Origin: a bacterium
GTDB lineage: Bacteria > Electryoneota > Electryoneia > Electryoneales > Electryoneaceae
Assembly: GCA_020444425.1 (NCBI GenBank)
Contig: JAHLLB010000002.1
Span: forward strand, 106,705 to 170,704
Reading direction: 5' to 3'
DNA: 64,000 nucleotides
This document shows, piece by piece, positions 52,838 to 61,608 of the stretch; positions within the stretch are counted from its first letter, which is position 1, and every line of letters begins with the position of its first letter. The notes under the pieces were generated by a model. That model searched no databases. It saw only the letters and a list, made by a program, of their open reading frames with translations, and was not told the DNA's origin. A program made the position numbers and the translations under genes.

Positions 52838-54919
52838 TTACGAGTGTTCCGCAGCCTTGCGTTCTTCATACTCCTCAGCCAGCGCCTGCTGGATGTCGTG
52901 TGGCACTTCCTCGTAGTGCGAGAACTTGCGGCGGAAGATACCGCGACCGGAGGTCAGCGAACGAAGGGTGTTGGCGTATTTGTACAACTCCGCCAGCGGG
53001 ACCGTGGCGCGAATGATCTGCCACTTCCCTTCCACATCCATGCTGGCGACCTTGCCGCGACGGGACGAAATGTCGCCCATCACGTCGCCCATGTTATCCT
53101 GCGGGCACTTGATCTCGATTTCGTAAATCGGTTCGAGAATCGCGGTCTTCGTCTTCTTCACCGCTTCCCGGAACCCGATCGAACCGGCCATCTTGAACGA
53201 GAATTCATCCGAGTCAACCGCATGGAACTTGCCGTCGATGCAATGCACCTTGACATCCACCACCGGATACCCAGCGATCACGCCCTTGGTCAACGTTTCC
53301 TGGATGCCCTTGTCCACTGCCGGGATGAACTGGCGTGGAATCGCACCGCCGACGATTTCGTCAAGGAACTCGTAGCCGTCCCCACGCGGGGCCGGTTCAA
53401 CCTTCAGCACGCAGAGCCCGAACTGGCCACGGCCACCGGACTGCTTTTTGTGCTTGCCTTCTGCTTCGCCGGTAGACTTGATCGTCTCACGGTACGGGAT
53501 CCGCGGCTTGATCATCTCGGCTTCGACACCGAAACGGTCCTTCAGGCGGTCGAGCACGACGGTCAGGTGTGCATCACCCTGGCCGTTGATGATGAGCTGC
53601 GACAGCTCGTTGTCGTGTACGATGTTGAAGGTCGGGTCAGCTTTCTGCAGGATCGTCAAACCACTGGCGATTTTGTCCTCATCGCCAGACCCCTTGGTGA
53701 TGACAGCTGCCCGGATGATGGGTTCGGGGAACTTCGGACCTTCCAGCTTGACCGGGTTGGCTTTGGTCGCCAGCGTTTCACCGGTCGAGGTGTCATGCAG
53801 CTTCACCGCAATGCCGATGTCGCCCGTGGAAACATGGTCGACGCCGTTGCGCTGCTTGCCCATCGCCCAGTACATCTGGTTCGGCTTTTCAACGTTTTCC
53901 TGGTCGACGTTGTACAGCTCTTCGCCACTGCGAACCGTTCCGGAATACACACGGAAATAGCTCATTTCGCCAACGTGCGCTTCTGAAGTCGTCTTGAAGA
54001 CAAGTGCGACTGGCGAGCCATTCGGATCGCAGACGATTTCGGATTCTTCACCGCTCTTGGTATTGGTCGCCTTCTGGGCGGGCATGCTGTCCGGAGACGG
54101 CCCGTATTCCGCAAGGAAATCCACCAGCGTCGACACGCCGACTTCGTTGTAAGCTGCACCGGCGAGTACCGGGAACAGCGCGTTTTCGCGAATACCCTTG
54201 CTCAGGCCCTGGACGATTTCTTCCTGGCTCAGCTCGCCGGCGTCGAAGAATTTTTCCATCAGTTCGTCGTCAGCTTCAGCGGCACGCTCAATCAACGTCT
54301 CACGCAGTCCTTCCGCCTTCGCCTGCAGGTCGCCGCTTAATTCTTCTGAGGTGACTTTGCCACCGTCGAAGGTCAACATCTTCATCGTCAACAGGTTGAC
54401 GATTTTGTTGAAGCCCGGGCCTTCATTAACCGGGATGGTCACGGCGACAGCATTGCCGAACGTGGAATCCAGCTCTTCCAGGATCGCGTCGAACTTGGTG
54501 TTTTCCTTATCGAGCTGGTTGACGAAGATGACCCGCGGGACGTTGTCCTGGTTGCAGAATTCCCATACCTGCTCGGTTACCACTTCAACCCCGGAGGTCC
54601 CGTGCACCACGACCAGCGCGGTGTCGGAGACACGCAGGGCACCATTGACTTCACCGATGAAGTCGCTGAAGCCCGGGGTGTCCATCAGGTTGAATTTGTG
54701 GCCCTTGTGCTCAGCGGTCAGCAACGTGGCGCTGACGGAACCCTGACGTTCGATCTCTTCCTTCAGGAAGTCGCTGGCGGACGTACCTTCGTCCACACGG
54801 CCCAGTCGTTCGACCGCTTTCATCTGGTGCAACATCGATTCCGCCAGCGTAGTTTTGCCGCTGGCGCCATGCCCAATCAAGCTGATGTTGCGGATTGCGT
54901 TGGCCGGATAGTCCTTCAC
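52838..54919 (-). CDS. elongation factor G paralogue (EF-G2-like GTPase)
   Basis: A 693-residue translational GTPase with the EF-G domain set (G domain, domain II, III, IV, V). The G1 loop is GHGASGKTT instead of the canonical AHIDAGKTT, G3 is DTPGFSDF and G4 is NQLDKE instead of NKMD. These changes are characteristic of the EF-G2/FusA-like paralogues found beside the main EF-G in several phyla; the G4 Lys-to-Gln change may lower GTP affinity. The main EF-G (with tufA and str operon) is not in this window. The domain IV tip is present (GGRGQFGLCVLKVEP, GGAIPRQFIPAVDKGIQE). GTG start after GGAGG; promoter at 54988-55016. A role in recycling or stress translation is possible but unproven. Confidence 0.9.
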   Translation of the reverse strand: MKDYPANAIRNISLIGHGASGKTTLAESMLHQMKAVERLGRVDEGTSASDFLKEEIERQGSVSATLLTAEHKGHKFNLMDTPGFSDFIGEVNGALRVSDTALVVVHGTSGVEVVTEQVWEFCNQDNVPRVIFVNQLDKENTKFDAILEELDSTFGNAVAVTIPVNEGPGFNKIVNLLTMKMLTFDGGKVTSEELSGDLQAKAEGLRETLIERAAEADDELMEKFFDAGELSQEEIVQGLSKGIRENALFPVLAGAAYNEVGVSTLVDFLAEYGPSPDSMPAQKATNTKSGEESEIVCDPNGSPVALVFKTTSEAHVGEMSYFRVYSGTVRSGEELYNVDQENVEKPNQMYWAMGKQRNGVDHVSTGDIGIAVKLHDTSTGETLATKANPVKLEGPKFPEPIIRAAVITKGSGDEDKIASGLTILQKADPTFNIVHDNELSQLIINGQGDAHLTVVLDRLKDRFGVEAEMIKPRIPYRETIKSTGEAEGKHKKQSGGRGQFGLCVLKVEPAPRGDGYEFLDEIVGGAIPRQFIPAVDKGIQETLTKGVIAGYPVVDVKVHCIDGKFHAVDSDEFSFKMAGSIGFREAVKKTKTAILEPIYEIEIKCPQDNMGDVMGDISSRRGKVASMDVEGKWQIIRATVPLAELYKYANTLRSLTSGRGIFRRKFSHYEEVPHDIQQALAEEYEERKAAEHS

Positions 54920-54987
54920 CGCCCTACCTCCTCACCCGATTTTCGGGGGATTTATGTTTGCTGTTTTGTTTTTGTGTAAGACTGAGG

Positions 54988-55016
54988 AAGATAAACGAGA
55001 GCTCCCGAGCCGTCAA
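54988..55016 (-). promoter_or_regulatory. predicted promoter of the EF-G-like gene
   Basis: Minus strand: -35 TTGACG (55016-55011), 17-base spacer, -10 TATCTT (54993-54988). The leader is about 60 bases. Confidence 0.6.
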
Positions 55017-55094
55017 GGAGGCGAGCCGCTAGCTCCTCGGGGGAATCGTGTGCGGGTATGTTGAGAACCGCGGTTTTGCAGATTGGATACGTGA

Positions 55095-55415
55095 TCACCC
55101 CAGTCGTTGTTTTAACAACGTTCGCATATTCCTGCGCCCATCAGCAATCAATATGATTCGAACTCTGTTTGATTCAACCCGATAGATGATTCTGTAGGCT
55201 GCAAAATGAAGCTGTCTATATTTTAATCCCTGTTCTAAATCCAATTCACGGACGATAGATCCTCGATTTGGATACGACTGTAGAGATGTAATGCATTTCG
55301 TAAATTCTGTAAGTACATGTAGTGCTTTCTGTTCTGTATCATGTTCCAGAATGTAGTCTACGATATCTTCCATATCCCGTTGGGCATTGGCGGCAACAAT
55401 TACTTCGTACCTCAT
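55095..55415 (-). CDS. RelE/ParE-family toxin
   Basis: A 106-residue protein of the RelE/ParE superfamily: VIVAANAQRDMEDIVDYILEH (helix 1-2), the YPNRGSIVRELD turn and the beta-hairpin YRQLHFAAYRIIYRVESNRVRIILIADGRRNM. The VRIILIADGRR strand ends with the basic residues used for mRNA or gyrase contact. ParE-like (gyrase poison) is slightly favoured over RelE-like because of the overall pattern; the distinction is not certain. It overlaps the antitoxin gene by ATGA, antitoxin first, as in classical type II modules. Its codon use is more AT-rich than that of the neighbours, consistent with horizontal gain. Confidence 0.9.
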   Translation of the reverse strand: MRYEVIVAANAQRDMEDIVDYILEHDTEQKALHVLTEFTKCITSLQSYPNRGSIVRELDLEQGLKYRQLHFAAYRIIYRVESNRVRIILIADGRRNMRTLLKQRLG

Positions 55416-55714
55416 TTCTTTTCTCCGGACGCATTTTCATTCCGGCGGATAATTCGTTCCCTGAGTGACTCAAGAACCTCTTCTGGTTGTTTGTGATCAC
55501 CCTCTTCGATTTGCTGTTCCGCAATCTGAACGAGTTGGAGAAAGGCCAGCCGTTCCTGCAGCTGTTCGAACTCTTCCACGGACTGAACGACGGCTTTTGC
55601 TTCTCCGTTCTGTGTGATGATGTAGGGCTCGCCGCCCTCGTTCAATTTGCGAATCATCTCGGACGCATGCGCCTTCAAGTAGCTGATCGGCTTGATCTGG
55701 GTTGAATATTTCAT
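55412..55714 (-). CDS. Phd/YefM-family antitoxin
   Basis: A 100-residue antitoxin. The N-terminal DNA-binding part is Phd/YefM-like: IKPISYLKAHASEMIRKLNEGGEPYIITQNGEAKAVVQSVEEFEQ, with the conserved P-x-T/I-QNG-AKAV strand. The C-terminal half (from ~50) is a charged helix, presumably the toxin-wrapping tail. It should repress its own operon. Upstream, ACTTTCGCAAGT around 55745-55756 is a small inverted repeat that could be the operator. No clear promoter hexamers. First gene of the module. Confidence 0.9.
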   Translation of the reverse strand: MKYSTQIKPISYLKAHASEMIRKLNEGGEPYIITQNGEAKAVVQSVEEFEQLQERLAFLQLVQIAEQQIEEGDHKQPEEVLESLRERIIRRNENASGEKK

Positions 55715-55811
55715 CGTCGTCTCCGGGTTAGATCGAGTGTGCTCACTTTCGCAAGTTAACCCATATTCCGATCTGTATCAAGACCAGAATACCGCACCGA
55801 ATACAAGTCAC

Positions 55812-55973
55812 CTAACGCAGCAGAGTCAATCTCACTGGACGCGATGCACCTCCGTCCAGACTCAGAACAGCAACATACTGCCCGGACGCAACCCCGTCGA
55901 ATGTCGGCGGTAACTGGTGCATACCTGGTGTAAACGGCTCACGGGCAGAGTCTACGAAGTCGTGAAACTCAGG
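55812..55973 (-). pseudogene. remnant of a T9SS C-terminal sorting domain
   Basis: On the minus strand, in the +1 frame relative to uvrA, 53 codons directly after the uvrA end read PEFHDFVDS... then EPFTPGMHQL, FDGVASGQYVAVLSLDGG and PVRLTLLR before a TAG at 55812-55814. The pattern G-x-H-x-L ... ASGxYxxxL ... LTLLR is the second half of a Por/T9SS sorting domain, as seen in full at the ends of the two large secreted proteins here. The PNPFN half and any gene body are missing, and there is no start codon in a sensible context. I read it as the tail of a deleted gene fused to the uvrA 3' end by a deletion. Confidence 0.75.
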
Positions 55974-58815
55974 ACGCTTCCTTCAGTCCCAACTCCCGAA
56001 TGAGGAACCGCCCGGTGTGGCTGTTTTCAACGTGGGCGACATCTTCCGGTGTTCCGGCGGTGATCAGCGTGCCGCCTTTGTCGCCACCTTCAGGCCCGAG
56101 GTCGATGATCCAGTCGGCGGTTTTGATCACGTCGAGATTGTGCTCGATCACGATCACCGTGTTGCCCTTGTTGACCAACGACTGCAATACTTTCAGCAAC
56201 ATGCGGACGTCCGCGAAATGCAGCCCGGTGGTTGGTTCGTCGAGGATGTAGACGGTCCGTCCGGTGCCGACTTTGGACAACTCCGTCGCCAGCTTTACAC
56301 GTTGCGCCTCGCCGCCGGACAGCGTCGTCGCCTGCTGGCCGAGGTGGATGTAGGTCAGGCCGACGTCGTTCAGGACTTGCAGTTTACGTTTCAGGCGCGG
56401 CACGGCGTCAAAGAATCCGAGTGCTTCTTCCACGGTCATGTCGAGCACGTCCGCGATGCTCTTTCCCTTGAACTTGACCTCGAGCGTTTCCCGGTTGTAG
56501 CGCTTTCCATGGCAATCGTCGCAGGTGACGTACACATCCGGCAGGAAGTGCATCTCGATCTTGATGATCCCATCGCCCTGGCAGGTTTCACAGCGCCCGC
56601 CCTTAACATTGAACGAGAATCGTCCCGGCTTGTACCCGCGTGCCTTCGCCTCGGGAAGCTGGCTGAAGATGTCGCGGATATGGGTGAACAGGCCGGTGTA
56701 CGTCGCCGGGTTCGAGCGCGGCGTGCGTCCAATCGGCGACTGGTCGATGTCGACAACCTTGTCGACATAATTGAGTCCCTTGATTTCGTCGTGCTCGAGC
56801 GGAACTTCACGTGATCCATAAATGTGGCGAGCTAACGATGGGTATAGCGTCTCGTTCACCAGCGTCGACTTGCCCGATCCGCTGACGCCGGTGACCACGG
56901 TGAACACGCCCAGCGGAAAGGATACGTCGATGCCCTTGAGGTTGTGCCCGCGTGCGTTCTTGATCGTGATGGATCGTTTTTTCGGGGGGCGGCGTTTTTC
57001 CGGCAGCTCGATGCGGTCCAGGTCCGCGAGGAACTGGCCGGTGATGCTGATCGGATTTTTGGCGACGTCGCTCGGTGGTCCGGCGACGACCACCTCTCCC
57101 CCATGACGCCCGGCTCCCGGCCCGAGGTCGACAAGCCAGTCGGCGCGTTCCATCGTCTCACGGTCGTGTTCGACGACGATCACCGTGTTGCCGAGATCGC
57201 GCAAATTCTCCAGCGTGTTGATGAGGCGTTCGTTGTCGCGTTGATGCAGGCCGATGGAGGGTTCGTCGAGGATGTACAACACGCCAACCAATTGACTGCC
57301 GATCTGCGTCGCGAGGCGGATACGTTGCGCTTCACCCCCCGACAGGGTTCCCGCCGCACGGTCGAGGTTGAGGTAATCCAGCCCGACATTGAGCAGGAAT
57401 CCCAGCCGTGCGTTGACCTCCTTCAGGATTTGCGCGGCGATGGCACTGTCACGGGCGTTAAGTTGCAGCTGATGGAAGAAATCGACGGCCTGGTGGATTG
57501 ACATGGCCGAGAGGTCAGCGATGTTGGTATCGCCCACTCGTACCGCCAGCGATTCCGGCTTCAGGCGTTGTCCATTGCAGGTGCGGCACGGCACCTTGCC
57601 CATGAAGCCTTCGATCCACTCCCGGATCCCAGCGCTGTTGGTCTGGCGGTACCGTCGTTCCAGGTTCGGGATCACCCCTTCCCACTTGGTCTTGTATTTC
57701 CAGACGCTTTCGTCGTCGTCCTTCTTCCGCCACTCGTACGTCAGCTCATCGTCAGACCCGTAGAGCACGATGTTCTGGTGCTCCTGCTCCATCTTGTCCC
57801 AAGGAGTCTTGAGGCTGAAACCGTAATGTTTCGCCGTCTGTTCGAGGCGGCGCATATACCAGCTTTCGAACTGCGATCCGAACGCCTCCACCGCGCCTTG
57901 TTCAACGGACTTGGACGTATTCGGCACAATCCGGCGCGGGTCAATCTTCATCGAGAAACCGAGACCGTCACAGTCCGGGCACGCTCCGAATGGACTGTTG
58001 AACGAAAAGCTGCGCGGCTCCGGCGGCTGGAAATAGAGGTCGCATTCGTGGCAGCCGTAACTCTCGCTGAACAAGCGCTCTTCTCCCTCTGCAGTGAGGA
58101 TCGTGACCAGTCCTTCCGCCTTGTTCAGGGCGATTTCGAGTGAATCGGTCAGCCGGTTGCGGATGTCAGGTTTGATCACCAGCCGGTCGACAACGATATC
58201 GACACTGTGCTTCGTCTTTTTGTTGAGGTCAGGCGGGCTATCGACGGGATAGATCTCGCCATCAACGCGCACTCGCACGAACCCGTCCCGTTCGATATCC
58301 TTGAACAGCTTGCGGTATTCGCCCTTGCGATCCCGTACGACTGGCGCGAGCACCTGCAGCTTGGCGCCCTCGCCCATGCCCATCACATTGTCCGCGATCT
58401 GCTGCACGGTCTGGCGTTCAATCACCTTCCCGCAGCTCGGACAGTGCATGATGCCGATTCGCGCGTAAAGCAGGCGCAGGTAGTCATAGATCTCGGTGAC
58501 GGTGGCGACGGTGGACCGTGGGTTCCGGCTGGTCGCCTTCTGTTCGATGGAAATCGCGGGGCTCAACCCCTCGATGAAGTCAACATCCGGCTTCTCCATC
58601 AGGCCAAGGAACTGGCGGGCGTATGCCGAGAGCGATTCCACATAGCGGCGCTGGCCTTCGGCGTACAGGGTGTCGAACGCGAGACTCGACTTGCCGCTGC
58701 CGGACAGTCCGGTGACTACGGTGAGCTGGTTTCGCGGTATGGTGACGGTGACGTTTTTCAGGTTGTGTTCACGCGCACCGACAATTTTTATCTGATCGGG
58801 CTCCTGGGGTGCCAC
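55969..58815 (-). CDS. uvrA: excinuclease ABC subunit A
   Basis: A 948-residue UvrA, the damage-sensing ATPase of nucleotide excision repair. Two ABC ATPase halves: Walker [14 protein letters not shown] and [13 protein letters not shown]; signatures [16 protein letters not shown] and [16 protein letters not shown]; matching [13 protein letters not shown] and [13 protein letters not shown]alker B loops. The zinc modules are present (CHECDLYFQ...CPDCDGLG and CETCQGDG...CDDCHGKR). Start is GTG 58815. Its stop codon overlaps a remnant of another gene in a second frame (see 55812-55973), so the 3' neighbourhood has been rearranged, but UvrA itself appears complete. Confidence 0.98.
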   Translation of the reverse strand: MAPQEPDQIKIVGAREHNLKNVTVTIPRNQLTVVTGLSGSGKSSLAFDTLYAEGQRRYVESLSAYARQFLGLMEKPDVDFIEGLSPAISIEQKATSRNPRSTVATVTEIYDYLRLLYARIGIMHCPSCGKVIERQTVQQIADNVMGMGEGAKLQVLAPVVRDRKGEYRKLFKDIERDGFVRVRVDGEIYPVDSPPDLNKKTKHSVDIVVDRLVIKPDIRNRLTDSLEIALNKAEGLVTILTAEGEERLFSESYGCHECDLYFQPPEPRSFSFNSPFGACPDCDGLGFSMKIDPRRIVPNTSKSVEQGAVEAFGSQFESWYMRRLEQTAKHYGFSLKTPWDKMEQEHQNIVLYGSDDELTYEWRKKDDDESVWKYKTKWEGVIPNLERRYRQTNSAGIREWIEGFMGKVPCRTCNGQRLKPESLAVRVGDTNIADLSAMSIHQAVDFFHQLQLNARDSAIAAQILKEVNARLGFLLNVGLDYLNLDRAAGTLSGGEAQRIRLATQIGSQLVGVLYILDEPSIGLHQRDNERLINTLENLRDLGNTVIVVEHDRETMERADWLVDLGPGAGRHGGEVVVAGPPSDVAKNPISITGQFLADLDRIELPEKRRPPKKRSITIKNARGHNLKGIDVSFPLGVFTVVTGVSGSGKSTLVNETLYPSLARHIYGSREVPLEHDEIKGLNYVDKVVDIDQSPIGRTPRSNPATYTGLFTHIRDIFSQLPEAKARGYKPGRFSFNVKGGRCETCQGDGIIKIEMHFLPDVYVTCDDCHGKRYNRETLEVKFKGKSIADVLDMTVEEALGFFDAVPRLKRKLQVLNDVGLTYIHLGQQATTLSGGEAQRVKLATELSKVGTGRTVYILDEPTTGLHFADVRMLLKVLQSLVNKGNTVIVIEHNLDVIKTADWIIDLGPEGGDKGGTLITAGTPEDVAHVENSHTGRFLIRELGLKEAS

Positions 58816-58899
58816 GGGCGGATCCTGCTGGTTAACGGACGGAAAGTGAACGAATGTACAGCCGTCGAGGAGAAAATGCCAGAGTTCATCCAGCGGGGA

Positions 58900-59118
58900 T
58901 TACACGGTTGAGCGACCAGCCTGTTTCCGCGTCCGGCGTTGTGTTTTCGGGGGAAATCGGTCATCGAGGAACTGCAGGAAGCGCTGCCATGCCTCCCGTT
59001 TGAGCATCCGGTTCCAGATCAGGTGGCTGTGCCGTTCCGCCTGAATCACACCGTAAACCGCCGCCGTAACGGCGATGGGCCAGGTCCACCAGGGTTGTTT
59101 GCGTTTACGGCGGAACAT
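58900..59118 (-). CDS. small membrane-anchored basic protein, unknown
   Basis: A 72-residue protein with a basic N-terminus (MFRRKRKQPWW), one hydrophobic segment (WTWPIAVTAAVYGVI) and a long basic C-terminal part (RMLKREAWQRFLQFLDDRF...RRTRKQAGR). I do not recognise it. ATG 59118 is chosen because the hydrophobic segment then lies near the N-terminus; the frame continues to 59202. It lies 84 bases upstream of uvrA on the same strand and might be co-transcribed. Low complexity and size make it uncertain, but the codon pattern resembles its neighbours. Confidence 0.5.
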   Translation of the reverse strand: MFRRKRKQPWWTWPIAVTAAVYGVIQAERHSHLIWNRMLKREAWQRFLQFLDDRFPPKTQRRTRKQAGRSTV

Positions 59119-59303
59119 GACAGTCAATCCAGTCTCGTTCGTGGTTGAAATCCCGGGACAGGAAGATAGCGGCTGGGGATGGACAGTGGGAGCAGTTGAC
59201 ACACGGATCGTCTCCAGGCGTACTGACTCCGCCCGAACCCCTCAGTATCTTCACGGATTCAGTTGTTCGCCGTTGGCCGTGACGGCTATCGCGGATCATC
59301 CCT

Positions 59304-59411
59304 GCTGGCATAGCCATCAGGGGCACAACGTTCATGCCCTCGGGCCTCAGCCCGGGAGCTGGCATAGCCATCAGGGGCACATCGTTCATGCCCTCGGGCT
59401 TCAGTCCGGGA
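59304..59411. repeat. 54-bp tandem repeat, two copies
   Basis: Copy 1 spans 59304-59357 and copy 2 59358-59411, directly abutting, differing at three positions. Each begins GCTGGCATAGCCATCAGGGG and ends in a CTCGGG-C-TCAG-CCCGGGA-type inverted core (59341-59356, 59394-59410). Confidence 0.9.
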
Positions 59412-59445
59412 TTGGGTAAGGGTTAAGCGACCACAGCAGCCACGT

Positions 59446-59464
59446 CCTCGGACTTCAGTCCGGG
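59446..59464. repeat. dispersed palindrome, copy next to the tandem repeat
   Basis: CCTCGGACTTCAGTCCGGG; the core CGGACT-TC-AGTCCG (59449-59462) is the same as in copy 3 at 24696. Confidence 0.85.
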
Positions 59465-59485
59465 ATCACAGAAACCAGGTGCAAG

Positions 59486-60706
59486 ATGTCCAAGCAGAAA
59501 GCCTCCGCCGGTCGTCGCGGACCGGATGTCCGTTCCGACATGTTCATTGAACTCACCCTGACCGATTCGGGTGGTGTAACCCTCGACATCCAGAGCAAGG
59601 TCAAGACCCTCTACGGCGATTCCATTGAACAGTTGATCCGTAAAGGGCTCGCTCACTTCGGCCTTGAGCATGTGAACGTGATCATCGAGGATGCCGGCGC
59701 GTTACCGTTTGTGCAAATGGCGCGTCTCGAAGCGGCTGTCCGTCGCCTCGAGCTGGACACGCCGGTCGAGCCGTGGCTGCCGAACGCGTTCGACACCAGC
59801 CCTGAGCCATCATCCCGGCAACGGCCGCGCCGCAGCCGCCTGTACCTCCCCGGTAACGAGCCGAAGTTCATGATCAACGCCGCGATCCACAAACCGGACG
59901 GCCTGATCCTCGATCTCGAGGACAGCGTCGCGCCGGCGGAGAAGGATGCCGCGCGAATTCTCGTCCGCAACGCCCTGATCCATCTCGATTTCATGGGCGC
60001 GGAAAAGATGGTCCGCGTCAACCAGGGCGATCGTGGCCTGGTCGATCTCGAGTTTATCGTCCCGTACGGTGTCGACCTGATCCTGCTGCCGAAAATGGAA
60101 ACAGCGGATCAGGTTGCCGAGTTTGACACGCGAATCCATGAGCTTCGTAACGAAGTCGGTGTGGATCACGATATCTGGCTGATGCCGATTGTTGAGTCGG
60201 CGAAGGGCGCATGGAACGCCTTCCCCATCGCCGCGGCAGCGGAAACCGTCGTCGCGCTTGCCATTGGCCTCGAGGATTACACCGCGGACATCGGCGTGCA
60301 ACGCACCAACGAGGGCAAGGAATCGATCTGGGCCCGGCATCAGTTGGTGAACGGAGCACGCGCGGCGAATGTTACGCCCATCGACACTGTCTTCTCCGAC
60401 GTCAACGACATGGACGCGCTGCTTGAGTCGGTCGTGGAAGCCAAGGCGCTTGGCTTCGAGGGCAAAGGTTGCATCCACCCGCGTCAGATTCCGATCGTAC
60501 ATCAGGGTTTCGCGCCGACGGATGACGAAGTGGAAAAAGCGAAGCGGATCGTGCTCGCATTCGAGGAAGCCGAACGGCAGGGGCTGGGTGTGGTCAGCCT
60601 CGGTTCAAAGATGATCGACCCGCCGGTTGTGAAACGCGCCCTACGGACCGTTGACGCCGCGATTCAGGCTGGTCTGTTGACAGCCGACTGGCGAGAGCAG
60701 GGATAA
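59486..60706 (+). CDS. citrate lyase acyl-carrier (CitD) - beta subunit (CitE) fusion
   Basis: A 406-residue two-domain protein. Residues ~10-95 match CitD, the acyl-carrier subunit of citrate lyase: RSDMFIELTLTDSGGVTLDI, VKTLYGDSIEQLIRKGLAHF and VIIEDAGALPFVQMARLEAA. The Ser of VRSD (about residue 17) aligns with the Ser that carries the phosphoribosyl-dephospho-CoA group. Residues ~115-400 are a CitE-type CoA-ester lyase TIM barrel: RSRLYLPGNEPKF, LDLEDSVAPAEKD, DLILLPKMETAD, MPIVESAKGAW, AIGLEDYTADIG and GFEGKGCIHPRQI. CitF, CitC, CitX and CitG are not in the window, so citrate cleavage needs partners elsewhere; lysis of another acyl-CoA or acyl-carrier ester is possible. Confidence 0.9.
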   Translation: MSKQKASAGRRGPDVRSDMFIELTLTDSGGVTLDIQSKVKTLYGDSIEQLIRKGLAHFGLEHVNVIIEDAGALPFVQMARLEAAVRRLELDTPVEPWLPNAFDTSPEPSSRQRPRRSRLYLPGNEPKFMINAAIHKPDGLILDLEDSVAPAEKDAARILVRNALIHLDFMGAEKMVRVNQGDRGLVDLEFIVPYGVDLILLPKMETADQVAEFDTRIHELRNEVGVDHDIWLMPIVESAKGAWNAFPIAAAAETVVALAIGLEDYTADIGVQRTNEGKESIWARHQLVNGARAANVTPIDTVFSDVNDMDALLESVVEAKALGFEGKGCIHPRQIPIVHQGFAPTDDEVEKAKRIVLAFEEAERQGLGVVSLGSKMIDPPVVKRALRTVDAAIQAGLLTADWREQG

Positions 60707-60747
60707 ACGAACGTCCCGCTTAACAGATTTATCCTCAGGAGATCGCC

Positions 60748-61305
60748 ATGCTGACCGAAGTCGCCTTCTGGTTCGCCATGGCGTTTCTCGCGTCGGAGGT
60801 GATTCTCTCACGTTTGCGGCGGTCGCGGACGATGGCGCGTGACCGTGGCAGTCTGCGCGGATTGCACTGGACCATCGGGATCAGCATCACTCTTGGTGTT
60901 TCGCTGATGTTCACCGGAATCGGCTGGTATCCATTCGACCTCTTCTGGCGGTCAGCAATCAGCATCGGACTGCTGGTGGTTGGTGCGGCGATGCGTTGGA
61001 CCGCAATCCGGCAGCTCGGCAAACGGTTCACTGTCGCGGTCGAAATCCAGCACGACCACACGTTGATGCGGTCAGGGATGTACCGGTTTGTGCGCCACCC
61101 CTCTTACTCCGGCCTGATGCTTGAATTCCTCGGGCTGACGGTCTATTTCAACAACTGGATCACACAATTGCTGATCCTTGTGCCGATAACGATCTCACTT
61201 TTTTACCGGATTCGAGTCGAGGAACAGGCGTTGCTGGAGCAATTCGGCGCTGAGTATGAGGACTACATGAAACAGACAGTCCGGTTGATTCCCGGGCTGT
61301 GGTAA
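60748..61305 (+). CDS. isoprenylcysteine carboxyl methyltransferase-family membrane protein
   Basis: A 185-residue membrane protein with about five helices and the ICMT/PEMT-type SAM-binding C-terminus: GMYRFVRHPSYSGLMLEFLGL and RIRVEEQALLEQFGAEYEDYMKQTVRLIPGLW. These are the RHPxYxG and EExxLxxxFGxEYxxY signatures. It would methylate a membrane-associated substrate (carboxyl, amine or quinone-like) using SAM; bacterial substrates of this family are mostly unknown. AGGAG lies 6 bases before the ATG. It is 41 bases downstream of the CitD-CitE gene and could be in the same transcript. Confidence 0.88.
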   Translation: MLTEVAFWFAMAFLASEVILSRLRRSRTMARDRGSLRGLHWTIGISITLGVSLMFTGIGWYPFDLFWRSAISIGLLVVGAAMRWTAIRQLGKRFTVAVEIQHDHTLMRSGMYRFVRHPSYSGLMLEFLGLTVYFNNWITQLLILVPITISLFYRIRVEEQALLEQFGAEYEDYMKQTVRLIPGLW

Positions 61306-61331
61306 TGACTTCGTAGAGATGGTGAGCGATC

Positions 61332-61532
61332 TCAGATCGGCAGCTTCGCCCGCACTTGCTGCCACTTGCGCGCGGTCCAGCGGCGAACCGACGGGAACTC
61401 CGTGCCAACAATCCCGAGCCCAAGCAGAATGACGAGGATCCCCGGACCGGGCAACGGCAACAACAGGATCCCGAGCACGACGAAAATGGATCCAAGCGCA
61501 AGCACAAACGTTTTACGTAGCAGGTCAGCCAT
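61332..61532 (-). CDS. PGPGW-family small membrane protein
   Basis: A 66-residue protein with two hydrophobic helices separated by LPLPGPGILVILLGLGIVG, the PGPG turn of the PGPGW family of small bacterial membrane proteins. C-terminal part basic (RRWTARKWQQVRAKLPI). Function unknown. It is convergent with the ICMT-like gene (26 bases apart) and stands alone. Short length and family match make a real gene likely. Confidence 0.8.
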   Translation of the reverse strand: MADLLRKTFVLALGSIFVVLGILLLPLPGPGILVILLGLGIVGTEFPSVRRWTARKWQQVRAKLPI

Positions 61533-61608
61533 GTGAGCGGGTTTGCTTTCGTCACTGTTCGTTCATGGAAACATCGCAGAGCCCGATGGAAGATAACCTC
61601 GTACTACC

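Larger units (their letters stand above)
59119..59485. other. intergenic region upstream of the citrate-lyase-like gene (367 bases)
   Basis: No gene is convincing here. The right half is dominated by two 54-base tandem repeats (59304-59411) and a third partial copy (59446-59464). No strong promoter was found; the ribosome-binding site for the downstream gene is a weak CCAGG (59475-59479). Confidence 0.6.
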
